NCBI RefSeq assembly: GCF_000744705.1
Contig: NZ_JQML01000001.1
Coordinates: forward strand, 4,288,017 to 4,352,016
Origin: Streptacidiphilus albus JL83
GTDB lineage: Bacteria; Actinomycetota; Actinomycetes; Streptomycetales; Streptomycetaceae
Direction: 5' to 3'
Length of the DNA: 64,000 bases
A model generated the notes under the pieces. The model saw only the letters and a program-made list of their open reading frames with translations, did no database searches and was not told the DNA's origin. The position numbers and the translations under genes are program-made. Below are positions 1 through 9,522 of the stretch, piece after piece (positions within the stretch are counted from its first letter, which is position 1; every line of letters begins with the position of its first letter).

Positions 1-127
1 TCAGCACTGCCGTCTCGTCCGCCGTGCGCCGCGGGTCGGTGGAGACCCGCCAGTGCTCCACGATCTCCTCGCCGTCGAAGAGGCCGAGCACGGTGTGGGT
101 GTTGCCGACATCGATGGTGAGCAGCAT
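1..127 (-). CDS. coaX: Type III pantothenate kinase, N-terminal part (cut by window edge)
   Basis: Only the first 42 codons are present; the rest lies before base 1. The N-terminus reads [15 protein letters not shown], the phosphate-binding DxGNT motif of the ASKHA-fold CoaX family. CoaX phosphorylates pantothenate, the first committed step from pantothenate to CoA, in the cytoplasm. It is the last visible gene of the minus-strand pan/nad operon, 50 bp after nadC, so pantothenate made by the PanC and PanD products upstream would be its substrate. The ATG at 127 is the only plausible start. The identification rests on this short but diagnostic N-terminus. Confidence 0.85.
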   Translation of the reverse strand, partial: MLLTIDVGNTHTVLGLFDGEEIVEHWRVSTDPRRTADETAVL

Positions 128-177
128 GGGCGCAGGCCATTCTTCGGGTGGGTCGCGGCTGATGGACGGTCGGGGGA

Positions 178-1167
178 CTATCCGCGCAGGTCGAGACCGA
201 TGTCAAGGATGGGCGAGGAGTGGGTCAGCGCCCCGACGGCGAGGTAGTCGACACCGGTCGTGCCGACCTCGCGGGCGTTCTCCAGGGCCAGCCCGCCGGA
301 GGACTCCAACTTGGCCCGGCCGGCCACCAGCGCGACCGCCTCGCGGAGCTGGGGAACGGTGAAGTTGTCGAGCAGGATCAGGTCCGCCCCGGCGTCCAGC
401 ACCGGCTGGATCTGGTCGATCCGGTCCACCTCGACCTCGACGTCCAGGTCGGGGTAGGCGGCGCGGACGGCCTTGAACGCCTCGGCCACGCCGCCGGCCG
501 CGACCACGTGGTTGTCCTTGACCAGGGCCGCGTCGGACAGGCCCATCCGGTGGTTGGCGCCGCCGCCGCAGCGGACCGCGTACTTCTGCAGGGCGCGCAG
601 GCCGGGGGTGGTCTTCCGGGTGTCGCGGACGACCGCGCCGGTGCCCTCCAGCGCGTCCGCCCAGGCGCGGGTGGCGGTGGCGATGCCGGACAGGTGGCAG
701 AGCAGGTTGAGCGCGCTGCGCTCGGCGGTGAGCAGGTCGCGGGTGCGGGTGGTGACGCTGAGCAGCACCTGCCCGGCCTCGACCCGGTCGCCGTCCTCGA
801 CCAGCCGCTCGACGCTGAACTCCTCCTCGGCGACCAGCGAGAGCACCGCCTCGGCGACCCGGAGCCCGGCGACCACGCCGCCCTGACGGGCGGTGAAGTC
901 GGCGGTGGCGACGGCCGCCTCGGGGACGGTGGCGACGGAGGTGACGTCCTCGCCGCCGGCCAGGTCCTCGGCCAGCGCCAGGGTGGCGATGTCCTCGACC
1001 TCGACCGGGTCGAGCCCGGCCGCTTCGAGCAGCGCCGCGAGCTGCGGGTCGAGCCCGGTCACGTACTCGCCGTCGCCGCAGGCGCAGCCCTCGCCGCAGC
1101 CCTCGCCCTCGCCGCCGACGAGCGGAAGTTCGTCGTGGTGGTGGCCGTGCTCGTCGTGCGCGCTCAT
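178..1167 (-). CDS. nadC: Nicotinate-nucleotide pyrophosphorylase (carboxylating)
   Basis: This 329-residue protein converts quinolinate and PRPP to nicotinate mononucleotide, CO2 and pyrophosphate in de novo NAD synthesis. The family core is clear: [20 protein letters not shown], then [20 protein letters not shown], the central EVEVD strand, and the C-terminal [19 protein letters not shown]. The start at 1167 overlaps the nadB stop in ATGA, implying translational coupling. The first 35 or so residues precede the family domain and are odd: a His/acidic stretch ([10 protein letters not shown]) followed by Cys and Gly ([10 protein letters not shown]), which resembles a metal-binding tail. From memory, a short Cys-containing tail occurs in streptomycete NadC proteins; the His cluster looks less usual. 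Confidence 0.96.
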   Translation of the reverse strand: MSAHDEHGHHHDELPLVGGEGEGCGEGCACGDGEYVTGLDPQLAALLEAAGLDPVEVEDIATLALAEDLAGGEDVTSVATVPEAAVATADFTARQGGVVAGLRVAEAVLSLVAEEEFSVERLVEDGDRVEAGQVLLSVTTRTRDLLTAERSALNLLCHLSGIATATRAWADALEGTGAVVRDTRKTTPGLRALQKYAVRCGGGANHRMGLSDAALVKDNHVVAAGGVAEAFKAVRAAYPDLDVEVEVDRIDQIQPVLDAGADLILLDNFTVPQLREAVALVAGRAKLESSGGLALENAREVGTTGVDYLAVGALTHSSPILDIGLDLRG

Positions 1168-2843
1168 GCTCGGGTCTCCTCGGGGAGGGTGGTCAGCACG
1201 GTGCCGTGCTGGCGGCTGATCAGATGAGTGTTCCAGTTGCTGTCGTCCCGGTCGGGGAAGTCCTCGCGCCAGTGGCAGCCACGGGTCTCCTCGCGCAGCC
1301 GGGCGGCGGCGGTCAGGGCGGTGGCGACCAGGTGCAGGTTGGTCGCCTCCCAGGTCTCGACCTGCGGCGGCTCGCCCTTGGGGTGGTGCGGGTCGTCGGC
1401 GTCGGCCGGGTGGGCCCCGGTGAGCGCGGCCAGGCCCGCGGCGGCCCCGGCCATGCTGTCGGCGCTGCGCAGCACGCCGACGCCGCGGGTCATCAGCCGC
1501 TGGATCGCGAAGCGGGCCTCGGAGGCCAGCAGCGGAACGCGTTCCACCTCGCGCTCCGTGTCTTCGTGGCGGGGCGTCAGCCTCCCTGCGGCGTCGCGCT
1601 CGGCGATGTCGGCGGCGATCCGCTCGGCGAAGACCAGGCCCTCCAGCAGCGAGTTGGAGGCCAGCCGGTTGGCGCCGTGGACGCCGGTCCAGGCGACCTC
1701 GCCGCAGGCGTAGAGCCCGGAGACCGAGGTGTGCCCGTGCAGGTCGGTGCGGACGCCGCCGGAGGCGTGGTGCGCGGCCGGGGCGACCGGGATCAACTCG
1801 GTCACCGGGTCGATGCCGTGGCTGCGGCAGGAGGCGAGGATGGTCGGGAAGCGCTCGGCCCACATCCGCTCGCCGAAGTGCCGGCCGTCCAGGTACATGT
1901 GCTCGGCGCCGGTCGCCTCCATCCGCCGCAGGATGCTCTTGGCGACGATGTCGCGCGGGGCCAGCTCGGCCAGCTCGTGCTGGCCGACCATGAAGCGGAC
2001 CCCGTCCGCGTCCACCAGGTGGGCGCCCTCGCCGCGCACCGCCTCGGAGATCAGCGGCTGCTGGCCCTCCGCGTCGGGGCCGAGCCAGAGCACGGTCGGG
2101 TGGAACTGGACGAACTCCAGGTCGGTGACCTCGGCCCCGGCCCGCAGCGCCAGCGCGACGCCGTCGCCGGTGGAGACGGCGGGGTTGGTGGTGGCCGAGT
2201 AGACCTGGCCCATGCCGCCGGTGGCCAGCACCACGGCCCGGGCGTGGACCGCGCCGACGCCGTCCCGCTGCCCCTCCCCCATCACGTGGAGGGTCAGCCC
2301 GGCGGTGCGGCCCTCGGCGTCGGTGAGCAGGTCCAGCACCAGGGCGTGCTCGACCAGCACCACGTTGTCGTCCGCGCGGACCGCCTCGACCAGCGCCCGG
2401 GAGATCTCCGCGCCGGTGGCGTCGCCGCCGGCGTGGGCGATCCGGCTGCGGTGGTGGCCGCCCTCGCGGGTCAGCAGGATCTCGCCCTCGGCGTCCTGGT
2501 CGAAGGCCGCCCCGGCGGCGATCAGCCGGCGGACGGCGTCCGGGCCCTCGGTGACCAGGACCCGGACCGCCTCCTCGTCGCACAGGCCCGCGCCGGCCAC
2601 CAGGGTGTCGCTGAGGTGCTGCTCGGGGGTGTCGCCCTCGCCGAGCGCGGCGGCGATGCCGCCCTGCGCCCAGCGGGTCGAGCCGTCGTCCAGCATCGCC
2701 TTGGTCACCACCAGCACCCGCAGCCCGGAGGCGCGCAGCCGCAGCGCGGTGGTGAGTCCGGCCACGCCCGAACCGACCACGACCACATCGGTGCGGACGG
2801 TCCAGCCGGGGGCCGGGGCGGTGAGACGGGTCACTGGGGTCAT
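1164..2843 (-). CDS. nadB: L-aspartate oxidase
   Basis: NadB, 559 residues, is an FAD enzyme that oxidises L-aspartate to iminoaspartate, the first step of de novo NAD synthesis. The FAD-binding [16 protein letters not shown] lies near residues 22-37, followed by the [13 protein letters not shown] segment and the HAGGDATG loop. The later EFVQFHPT and [13 protein letters not shown] motifs belong to the succinate dehydrogenase/aspartate oxidase flavoprotein family. It overlaps panD upstream and nadC downstream by 4 bp each. Quinolinate synthase (nadA), which should act between NadB and NadC, is not in the window. PanD and NadB in the same operon compete for aspartate. Confidence 0.96.
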   Translation of the reverse strand: MTPVTRLTAPAPGWTVRTDVVVVGSGVAGLTTALRLRASGLRVLVVTKAMLDDGSTRWAQGGIAAALGEGDTPEQHLSDTLVAGAGLCDEEAVRVLVTEGPDAVRRLIAAGAAFDQDAEGEILLTREGGHHRSRIAHAGGDATGAEISRALVEAVRADDNVVLVEHALVLDLLTDAEGRTAGLTLHVMGEGQRDGVGAVHARAVVLATGGMGQVYSATTNPAVSTGDGVALALRAGAEVTDLEFVQFHPTVLWLGPDAEGQQPLISEAVRGEGAHLVDADGVRFMVGQHELAELAPRDIVAKSILRRMEATGAEHMYLDGRHFGERMWAERFPTILASCRSHGIDPVTELIPVAPAAHHASGGVRTDLHGHTSVSGLYACGEVAWTGVHGANRLASNSLLEGLVFAERIAADIAERDAAGRLTPRHEDTEREVERVPLLASEARFAIQRLMTRGVGVLRSADSMAGAAAGLAALTGAHPADADDPHHPKGEPPQVETWEATNLHLVATALTAAARLREETRGCHWREDFPDRDDSNWNTHLISRQHGTVLTTLPEETRA

Positions 2844-3331
2844 GCGTCACTCCGTGCGTGCGTGGGCGCGCCGGTGGCTGCGCCGTCGACGTCACCGTAC
2901 GCCTGCGCCGGAATCGCACGCGCATCCGCATCGCCGCGGACCAGCCCGCTGCCGGCCGGTGCCTCGGCCGCGTCGCCGCCGAGGTGGGTGATCCGGTTGT
3001 CGGCGTCGACGAACAGCACCCGGGGCTGGTGCACCCGCGCCTCGGCGTCGCCCATCTGGCCGTAGCCGATGATGATCACCAGGTCGCCCGGGTGGACCAG
3101 CCGGGCGGCGGCACCGTTGATGCCGATGATGCCGGTGCCGCGCGCCCCGGCGATGGTGTAGGTCTCCAGCCGGTTGCCGTTGTCGATGTCGACGATGTGG
3201 ACCAGCTCGCCGGGGAGCAGGTCGGCGGCGTCCAGCAGGTCCTGGTCGATCGTCACCGAGCCGACGTAGTGCAGGTCGGCCTGGGTGACGGTGGCCCGGT
3301 GGATCTTGGACTTGAGCATGGTGCGAAGCAT
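2840..3331 (-). CDS. panD: Aspartate 1-decarboxylase proenzyme
   Basis: PanD makes beta-alanine from L-aspartate using a pyruvoyl group generated by self-cleavage. The cleavage site HYVGS is visible, with Gly24-Ser25 when counted from the ATG at 3331. That ATG is preferred over a GTG six bases upstream because an AAGGAGG box ends 7 bases before it and because [16 protein letters not shown] is the usual family N-terminus. The core ends near residue 120; about 40 extra acidic/Ala-rich residues follow, and the end of that tail overlaps the nadB start. The gene sits between panC and nadB, feeding beta-alanine to PanC. Confidence 0.95.
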   Translation of the reverse strand: MLRTMLKSKIHRATVTQADLHYVGSVTIDQDLLDAADLLPGELVHIVDIDNGNRLETYTIAGARGTGIIGINGAAARLVHPGDLVIIIGYGQMGDAEARVHQPRVLFVDADNRITHLGGDAAEAPAGSGLVRGDADARAIPAQAYGDVDGAATGAPTHARSDA

Positions 3332-3384
3332 GGTCACGCCTCCTTGGTGAAGTGCATGCCTGGTGGTTCAGGACGAGACGAGGG

Positions 3385-4233
3385 TCAGAAGCCGATGCGG
3401 ACGTTGTCGATCAGCCGGGTCCGGCCGACCTTGGCGGCGAGCGCGAGCAGCGCCTCGCCGCGGAAGTCCTCGCGGTCGACCTCGGTGAAGTCGACCGGGT
3501 CGATCAGGCCGAGGTAGTCCGGGGCGAGCCCGGACCCGGCCAGCACCGCTCCGGCCGCCGCGCGGACCGCCGCCGGACCGGCCGGGACGGCGTCCCGGCC
3601 GGCGAACAGCGCCCGGGAGAGCGCCAGCGCCCCGGTCCGGTCCTCGGCCGAGAGGAAGCGGTTGCGACTGGACAGCGCCAGCCCGTCGGCCTCGCGGACG
3701 GTCTCCACGCCGAGGATCTCCACCGGGAAGTTCAGGTCCCGGACCATCCGCCGGACCAGTGCCAACTGCTGGCCGTCCTTCTCGCCGAAGCAGGCCACGT
3801 CGGGACCGGTGAGGTGGAGCAGCTTGGCGACGACGGTCAGCATTCCGTCGAAGTGCCCGGGGCGGGCGGCGCCCTCGTAGCCCTCGCCCATCGGGCCGGC
3901 CGCGATCCGGACCTGCGGCTCGCCGCCGGGGTAGACCTCGTCCACGGCGGGGGCGAAGACCAGGTCGGCGCCGGCCTCCGCGGCGAGCGCGAGGTCGGCG
4001 TCCAGGGTGCGCGGGTAGCGGTCCAGGTCCTCGCCGGCGCCGAACTGCAGCGGGTTGACGAAGACGGTCACCACCACCGTCCCGGCCGCGCCGACGCGCG
4101 CGCGGGCGGCGCGGACCAGCGAGGCGTGGCCCTCGTGCAGCGCGCCCATGGTCATCACCACGGCGCGGAGGCCGGAGCGGGCCTCGGCCGCCTCCGCCAG
4201 TGCCGCCGCCGTGCTCACCAGTGCCGTGCTCAT
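3385..4233 (-). CDS. panC: Pantoate--beta-alanine ligase
   Basis: This 282-residue enzyme condenses pantoate, beta-alanine and ATP to pantothenate. The class I aminoacyl-tRNA-synthetase-like fold is shown by the [14 protein letters not shown] segment with the HxGH ATP signature near residues 34-37, [46 protein letters not shown], and [10 protein letters not shown] with the KMSKS-like region. The start at 4233 follows a GGAGGAG box and overlaps the end of the DUF2520 gene by 4 bp. A 53-bp gap separates it from panD. The length is normal for the family. Confidence 0.96.
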   Translation of the reverse strand: MSTALVSTAAALAEAAEARSGLRAVVMTMGALHEGHASLVRAARARVGAAGTVVVTVFVNPLQFGAGEDLDRYPRTLDADLALAAEAGADLVFAPAVDEVYPGGEPQVRIAAGPMGEGYEGAARPGHFDGMLTVVAKLLHLTGPDVACFGEKDGQQLALVRRMVRDLNFPVEILGVETVREADGLALSSRNRFLSAEDRTGALALSRALFAGRDAVPAGPAAVRAAAGAVLAGSGLAPDYLGLIDPVDFTEVDREDFRGEALLALAAKVGRTRLIDNVRIGF

Positions 4234-5180
4234 CCGTTCTCCTCCGCCAGCACGTCCAGCAGGACCTCGGCGGCCTCCGCCTTCAGCATTCCGTTGGCCA
4301 GCGCCCGGTCGGCGGTGGCGCGCGCCATGGCGCGGTAGCTCTCCAGGATCTGCGGCGAGGTCGCCCGCAGCTGCGCGACATGGGTCCGCACCGTGCCCGC
4401 GTCGCCCCGGGCGACCGGTCCGGTCAGCGCCGCGTCGCCGCTGCGCAGGGCATTGTCCAGGGCCGCGCCCAGCAGCGGGCCGAGCATCCGGCCGGGTTCG
4501 GCCACGCCCGCGTCGGAGAGGATCTCCATGGCCTGTGCCACCAGGGTGACCAGGTGGTTCGAGCCGTGGGCGAGGGCCGTGTGGTAGAGCGGGCGGACCG
4601 CCTCCGGCACCCATTCGGGCTCGCCGCCCATCTCCACCACCAGCGCCTCGGCGACCGGGCGCAGCTGCTCCGGGGAGGTCACCCCGAACGGGCAGCCGGC
4701 CAGCCTGGCCACGTCCACGGCGGTGCCGGTGAAGGTCATCGCCGGGTGCAGCGCCAGCGGCAGCGCGCCGACCCGGGTGGCGGGTTCGAGCACCGCCACG
4801 CCGTGCGCCCCGGAGGTGTGCACCAGCATCTGCCCGGGCCGCACCGCGCCGGTCGCGGCCAGTCCGGCCACCAGCTCGGCCAGCGCGTCGTCGGGGACGG
4901 TCAGCAGCACCAGGTCGGCGGCGGCCATCACCTGCGGCGGGGTGACCAGCCGGACTCCCGGCAGCAGCGTCTCGGCGCGCCGCCGCGAGGCCGTCGAGAC
5001 CCCGGAGGCGGCCACCACCCGGTGTCCGGCCAGCTGCAGCGCCGCGCCGAGCGCGGGGCCGACCCGGCCGGTGCCGACCACGCCGACGGCGAGCCGTGCG
5101 GGCCGGTTGTCGGGGGCGCCGGGGTCCCCGGGAATGTCGTCGAACAGACCGCCGGGCAGCCCGAACTCGCCTGTGCTCAC
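4230..5180 (-). CDS. Rossmann-fold/DUF2520 dehydrogenase-like protein
   Basis: This 316-residue protein has an N-terminal NAD(P)-binding domain, [18 protein letters not shown] near residues 32-49, and a C-terminal all-helical DUF2520 domain similar in layout to 6-phosphogluconate dehydrogenase and ketopantoate reductase. The GTG at 5180 has an AAGGAG box 7 bases upstream. It overlaps panC by 4 bp in an operon that makes pantothenate. No panE is seen nearby, so a reductase role such as ketopantoate to pantoate is a reasonable guess from context, but the family has no firm function that I know of. Confidence 0.85.
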   Translation of the reverse strand: MSTGEFGLPGGLFDDIPGDPGAPDNRPARLAVGVVGTGRVGPALGAALQLAGHRVVAASGVSTASRRRAETLLPGVRLVTPPQVMAAADLVLLTVPDDALAELVAGLAATGAVRPGQMLVHTSGAHGVAVLEPATRVGALPLALHPAMTFTGTAVDVARLAGCPFGVTSPEQLRPVAEALVVEMGGEPEWVPEAVRPLYHTALAHGSNHLVTLVAQAMEILSDAGVAEPGRMLGPLLGAALDNALRSGDAALTGPVARGDAGTVRTHVAQLRATSPQILESYRAMARATADRALANGMLKAEAAEVLLDVLAEENG

Positions 5181-5246
5181 GTCAAGGCTCCTTCTCCGTT
5201 CCAGTCCTCTACGGGTACCGGACGTACGCGGCCATCCTACGGCGGG

Positions 5247-5939
5247 TCACGAGGACTCGGCTGTGACCTGGCCCTCGTTGTAGACGTTGGCGAGCTCCTG
5301 CTGCGAGAGCTTCTGGATGGCTTCCATGATCTCCTCGGTGACCGCGCGCCGGGCGGGTCCGACCGCCATGGCACGCTCGCGGACGGCCACGGCCCGGTCG
5401 CCGAAGTCCATGGGCTCACCGAACTTGACGGTGATCCTGCGGATCCGGGGCAGCCGCTTGCCCACGGGCTGCACCTTCTCGGTGCCGGCCAGCGCGACCG
5501 GAACGACCAGCGCCCCCGAGGTCAGCGCGAGCCAGGCCACGCCGGGCTTGCCCCGGTAGAGGCGGCCGTCGAGGGAGCGCTTGCCCTCCGGGTAGATCCC
5601 GAAGGCGTTGCCCTCGTTCAGCGCCTCCAGCGCGGCGTCCAGCGAGGCCTGGGCGGCGCGGTGGGTGCCGCGCTCGACCGGGACCGCGTCGATCGCGGTG
5701 AAGAAGCTCCGGCTCAGCCAGCCCTTGAACCCGGTCCCGGTGAAGTACTCGGCCTTGGCCAGGAAGACCACCGGACGCGGTGCGACCAGCGGGATCACCA
5801 CGCTGTCGATGAAGGAGAGGTGGTTGCTGGCCAGGATCACCGCGCCGCGCTTCGGCACGTTCTCGCGTCCCTCGACCACCGGCCGGTAGACCAGCCGCAT
5901 CAGCGGGGCCAGCACCGACCTGGCGATTAGTGCGAACAC
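5247..5939 (-). CDS. 1-acyl-glycerol-3-phosphate acyltransferase-like protein (PlsC family)
   Basis: This 230-residue membrane-associated acyltransferase has the HX4D catalytic motif NHLSFIDS (His40, Asp45), the block II region ending in VPVERG, and block III YPEGKRS near residues 116-122. Such enzymes acylate lysophosphatidate or related lysolipids at the inner membrane face. It starts with GTG at 5939 behind a GGAGG box with short spacing. It lies 66 bp upstream of the DUF2520 gene on the same strand and could be the first gene of the pan/nad operon, although the acyl substrate has no evident link to CoA synthesis beyond use of acyl-CoA or acyl-ACP. Confidence 0.9.
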   Translation of the reverse strand: MFALIARSVLAPLMRLVYRPVVEGRENVPKRGAVILASNHLSFIDSVVIPLVAPRPVVFLAKAEYFTGTGFKGWLSRSFFTAIDAVPVERGTHRAAQASLDAALEALNEGNAFGIYPEGKRSLDGRLYRGKPGVAWLALTSGALVVPVALAGTEKVQPVGKRLPRIRRITVKFGEPMDFGDRAVAVRERAMAVGPARRAVTEEIMEAIQKLSQQELANVYNEGQVTAESS

Positions 5940-6136
5940 GTGCCCTCCGTAGTCATCCGCGAACGTCCGGTGATGTTACCGGGCAGTCACCGAGCTGGAT
6001 GGCCCGGCTGCGGGATCGTATGACATCCGCGAGCACTGCGGGAGCCGTGTCCGGCGCGTCGGACCCGTCACTGCCGGTGTGGACGACCGGCGGGCCGCCC
6101 CTGGGACGATCCGGGTCATTGGGAGAGGATCACCCC

Positions 6137-7282
6137 ATGAGCGATGAGACGAAGGACCCGGCCCAGCGGCGGTTCGAGGCGCAGCGCGGCTGCACGAAAG
6201 TGCTGTCCGGGGCGCGCCCGGTGTCGCTGCGGGAGCGGATGGCGGAACTGGCGGCGGACGCCGAGGGCGCCTACGACCTGGACGGGCGGCTCGACTTCTA
6301 CGGCAACGGCGTGGTCGAGGCGCTGGAGAAGCGGGTGGCCGGGCTGCTGGGGACGGAGGCCGCAGCGTTCTTCCCGACCGGCACCATGGCCCAGCAGGTC
6401 GCCCTGCGCTGCTGGGCGCGCCGCACCGGTGACCCGACGGTGGCGATGCACCCGCTGGCCCATCCCGAGGTGCACGAGCGCTTCGCCTACTCCCAGCTCA
6501 GCGGGGTCCGCAGCGTCTGGCCGACCACCGAGCCGCGGTCGGCCTCGGCCGAGGAGGTCCAGGACTTCGCCGAGCCCTTCGGCACCCTGATGCTGGAGCT
6601 GCCGCTGCGCGACGCCGGATTCGTCCTGCCGACCTGGGAGGAGCTGACCGCGACCGTCGCCGCCGCCCGGGCCAGGGACGCGGTGGTGCACTTCGACGGG
6701 GCCCGGCTGTGGGAGTGCGCCCCGCACTTCGGCCGCACCCTGCCGGAGATCGCCGAGCTGGCGGACTCGGTCTACGTGTCCTTCTACAAGACCCTCGGCG
6801 GGCTCAGCGGCGCGGCGCTGGCCGGTACGGCGGACTTCGTCGCGGACACCAAGACCTGGCGGCACCGCTACGGCGGGCAGCTGTTCCAGCAGTGGCCGGC
6901 CGCGCTGGCCGCGCTCGCCGGCCTGGACCGCGAACTGCCCCGGCTGGACGCCTACGTGGCCAAGGCCAAGGAGGTGGCGGCCGCCCTGACCGAGGCCCTG
7001 GCCGAGGTCCCCGGCGCCCGGATCTTCCCGGAGGTCCCGCACACCCACCAGTTCCAGGTCTGGCTGCCGTTCCCGGCGGACGACCTGGACGAGGCCGGGC
7101 TGCGCCTGGCCGAGGAGACCAGGCAGTCGCTGTTCGGGATGTGGCGCGAGCCGGGGCTGCCCCGGGTCTCGTACACCGAGGTCACCGTCTCGGCGGCGGC
7201 CCTGGACTGGTCCCCGGAGGAGGTCCGCGCGGCGGCGGGCGCCTTCCTCTCCCAGCTGCGCGGCCTGTCCCGGGTGGGCTGA
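6137..7282 (+). CDS. PLP-dependent beta-eliminating lyase/threonine aldolase family protein
   Basis: This 381-residue fold-type I PLP enzyme resembles low-specificity threonine aldolase. Features are the small-domain GNGVVEALEKRVAGLLG, the ligand Asp in HFDGARLW (Asp187), and the presumed Schiff-base lysine in SFYKTLGG (Lys218). The family cleaves beta-hydroxy amino acids such as allo-threonine to glycine and an aldehyde. The ATG at 6137 follows a GAGAGGA box; an in-frame extension upstream to 5930 shows no family similarity. It is transcribed divergently from the plsC-like gene across about 200 bp and ends just before a G-rich hexamer repeat. The exact substrate cannot be read from sequence. 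Confidence 0.88.
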   Translation: MSDETKDPAQRRFEAQRGCTKVLSGARPVSLRERMAELAADAEGAYDLDGRLDFYGNGVVEALEKRVAGLLGTEAAAFFPTGTMAQQVALRCWARRTGDPTVAMHPLAHPEVHERFAYSQLSGVRSVWPTTEPRSASAEEVQDFAEPFGTLMLELPLRDAGFVLPTWEELTATVAAARARDAVVHFDGARLWECAPHFGRTLPEIAELADSVYVSFYKTLGGLSGAALAGTADFVADTKTWRHRYGGQLFQQWPAALAALAGLDRELPRLDAYVAKAKEVAAALTEALAEVPGARIFPEVPHTHQFQVWLPFPADDLDEAGLRLAEETRQSLFGMWREPGLPRVSYTEVTVSAAALDWSPEEVRAAAGAFLSQLRGLSRVG

Positions 7283-7296
7283 GCCCGGGTCGGTGC

Positions 7297-7342
<46 letters not shown>

Positions 7343-7346
7343 CCGG

Positions 7347-8057
7347 CTAGGGGACGCCGCCGGCCCGGACCAGGCCGGTCTCGTAGGCCAGGACCACGGC
7401 CTGGACCCGGTCCCGCACCTCCAGCTTGGTGAGGATCCGGCCGACATGGGTCTTCACGGTGGCCTCCGAGAGCGAGAGCCTGCCGGCGATCTCGCCGTTG
7501 GAGAGGCCCCCGGCGATCAGCAGCAGCACCTCGCGCTCACGGTCGGTGAGCCGGGCCAGCTCCGGGGTGTCCATCGGCGGCTGGGAGCTGGGCAGGATGG
7601 TGGCGAAGCGGTCGATCATGCGGCGGGTGGTGGTCGGCGCGACGACCGCCTCGCCGCTGTGGACCGCCCGGATCGCGGCGACCAGTTCGGCCGGCGGCAC
7701 GTCCTTGAGCAGGAAGCCGCTGGCCCCGGCCTTGAGCGCGGTGAACGCGTACTCGTCCAGGTCGAAGGTGGTGAGGATGAGGACGTGCGGTCCGGCGCCC
7801 GGGCCGCCGGCGCCCGGGAGGCCGGGGAGCGCCGGGTCGGCGGCGCAGATCCTGCGGGTCGCCTCCACTCCGTCCATCCGGGGCATCCGGACGTCCATCA
7901 GCACCACGTCGACCTCGGCCGTCGCCAGTACCTCCAGGGCCTGGAGGCCGTCCCCGGCCTCGGCCACCACCTCGATGTCGGTCTGGGACTGGAGGACCAT
8001 CCGGAAGCCGGTGCGCAGCAGTTCCTGGTCGTCGACGAGCATGACGCGGATGGGCAT
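7347..8057 (-). CDS. NarL/FixJ-family response regulator
   Basis: This 236-residue regulator has a receiver domain with the acidic pair Asp9/Asp10, phospho-acceptor Asp55 in LMDVRMP, and a conserved Lys in FLLKDVPP. The LuxR-type helix-turn-helix is at the C-terminus (LTDREREVLLLIAGGLSNGE ... SEATVKTHVGRIL). A Gly/Pro/Ala-rich insert (PALPGLPGAGGPGAGP) sits in the receiver between beta-3 and beta-4, where typical members have a short loop. It starts 33 bp after the histidine kinase stop with an AAGGAAG box, so the two form a two-component pair. Its targets are unknown. Confidence 0.94.
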   Translation of the reverse strand: MPIRVMLVDDQELLRTGFRMVLQSQTDIEVVAEAGDGLQALEVLATAEVDVVLMDVRMPRMDGVEATRRICAADPALPGLPGAGGPGAGPHVLILTTFDLDEYAFTALKAGASGFLLKDVPPAELVAAIRAVHSGEAVVAPTTTRRMIDRFATILPSSQPPMDTPELARLTDREREVLLLIAGGLSNGEIAGRLSLSEATVKTHVGRILTKLEVRDRVQAVVLAYETGLVRAGGVP

Positions 8058-8090
8058 GGGCTTCCTTGGCTGGTCGGGTGCGGGCGAGGG

Positions 8091-9410
8091 CTAGGAGGCG
8101 TGGGGGGCGAGGCCGGGGCCGCGGTCGGGCACCGGCCCGGACTCGGTCACCGCGGCCTCGGCGGGCGCGGCGGCGGACCTGCGCGAGGGTTTGAGCGGCA
8201 GGCTGGCACTGATCCGGAAGCCGCCGCCGGGGCGGGGCCCCGCGTCCAGCGTGCCGCCGACCATCCCGACCCGCTCGCGCATGCCGATCAGACCGTGGCC
8301 GAAGCCGTCCGCGCCGCCCTGGACCGCGAGCGCGGTGCTCGCCCCGCGACCGTCGTCCTCGATCACCAGGTCCATCCCCCGGTCGTCGAAACGGAGCCGT
8401 ACCGACGCCGTGGTCTCCGGTCCGCCGTGCTTGCGGGCGTTGGTCAGCGCCTCCTGGACGATCCGGTAGGCGGTCAGCTCCACCCCGCGCGGCAGCTCCC
8501 GGGGCTCGCCCTCGACCTTGAAGGCGACCGGCAGGCCGGCGCTGCGCACCTGCTCCAGCAGGTCGGGCAGCTGCTCGACGCTCGGCTGGGGGACGTACTC
8601 GCCGACGCTGTCGGCGGAGCGCAGCAGGCCGAGCAGCCGACGCATCTCCTCCAGCGCCTGCCGGCCGGTGCCGGCGATGGTCGCCAGCGCCTGCCTGGCC
8701 TGCTCCGGTGAGGAGTCCATGACGAAGGAGGCGCCGTCCGCCTGGACGATCATCACCGAGACGTTGTGGGCGACCACGTCGTGCAGTTCACGGGCGATCC
8801 GGGCGCGCTCGGCGGCGACGGCGATCTTCGACTGGGCGTCGCGCTCGCGCTCCAGCCGGGCCGCCCGGTCCTCCAGCTGCATGTAGTAGGCCCGGCGGAT
8901 CCGGGTGAGCCGGCCGAGGACCCAGCAGAGCAGGAAGGGCGTCGAGAAGACCACCGCCATGGCGACCTCCAGCCAGACCCGCCCGGACGTGCCCCGTGCG
9001 GGGTTGCCGTGCTGAGTGCCCTCGAAGCCCGGGTGGTAGAAGCTGAACCAGGCCAGCGGGCCGGCCGCGAGGCCGAAGAGCAGCGAGATCCTGGAGGTCC
9101 ACACCTTGCCGAAGGCCGCACCGGTGTAGGCGATGATCAGCAGGGCGATGTCGGCGAGGAACAGCCCGGTCCGGAAGCCGACCTGGACCAGCCCGACCGC
9201 TATGGCGACCGCGACGGCGGCGTCGGGGAAGCGCCGCCGGACCACGAGCACCCCGCAGAGTACGAAGGTGACCGGGGCGACCTGCAGGAACTGGTAGTCG
9301 TCCTGCCAGGCCTCCAGCACCTCCAGTGCACACGGCAGGAACAGCAGCAGCGCCCAGGCGGCGTCGGCCACCATGGGATGCCTGCGGAACCAGCTGTAGA
9401 GGAGTTGCAC
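8091..9410 (-). CDS. Sensor histidine kinase (HisKA_3/NarX type)
   Basis: This kinase of about 439 residues has four to five hydrophobic segments in the first 165 residues, a coiled stretch, then a HisKA_3 dimerisation domain with phospho-acceptor His210 in [11 protein letters not shown], and a HATPase_c domain ([30 protein letters not shown]). No large extracytoplasmic sensor is visible, so it may sense within the membrane. The GTG at 9410 is chosen because a TAGGCT -10-like hexamer ends 7 bases upstream, suggesting a leaderless mRNA; an ATG about 12 codons further in is possible. It is cotranscribed with the response regulator downstream. Confidence 0.92.
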   Translation of the reverse strand: MQLLYSWFRRHPMVADAAWALLLFLPCALEVLEAWQDDYQFLQVAPVTFVLCGVLVVRRRFPDAAVAVAIAVGLVQVGFRTGLFLADIALLIIAYTGAAFGKVWTSRISLLFGLAAGPLAWFSFYHPGFEGTQHGNPARGTSGRVWLEVAMAVVFSTPFLLCWVLGRLTRIRRAYYMQLEDRAARLERERDAQSKIAVAAERARIARELHDVVAHNVSVMIVQADGASFVMDSSPEQARQALATIAGTGRQALEEMRRLLGLLRSADSVGEYVPQPSVEQLPDLLEQVRSAGLPVAFKVEGEPRELPRGVELTAYRIVQEALTNARKHGGPETTASVRLRFDDRGMDLVIEDDGRGASTALAVQGGADGFGHGLIGMRERVGMVGGTLDAGPRPGGGFRISASLPLKPSRRSAAAPAEAAVTESGPVPDRGPGLAPHAS

Positions 9411-9522
9411 AGTTGCAAGCCTAGGCAGGCCCGGAGGCCCGGGGGTCCACCGCCGGACTGAACCCGGTGTCCTCCGCAGGTCGGAGTTGGTTGCCCAAGC
9501 CACTCACTGGAAAGGTGGACGG

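Noticed and set aside
1206..3065. A 619-codon plus-strand open frame opposite nadB
   Set aside because: nadB is unmistakable on the other strand; this frame has the skewed composition of an antisense shadow.
5181..5246. Riboswitch upstream of the pan/nad operon
   Set aside because: The 66-bp gap is too short for a known cofactor riboswitch and shows no extended pairing beyond the ribosome binding site.
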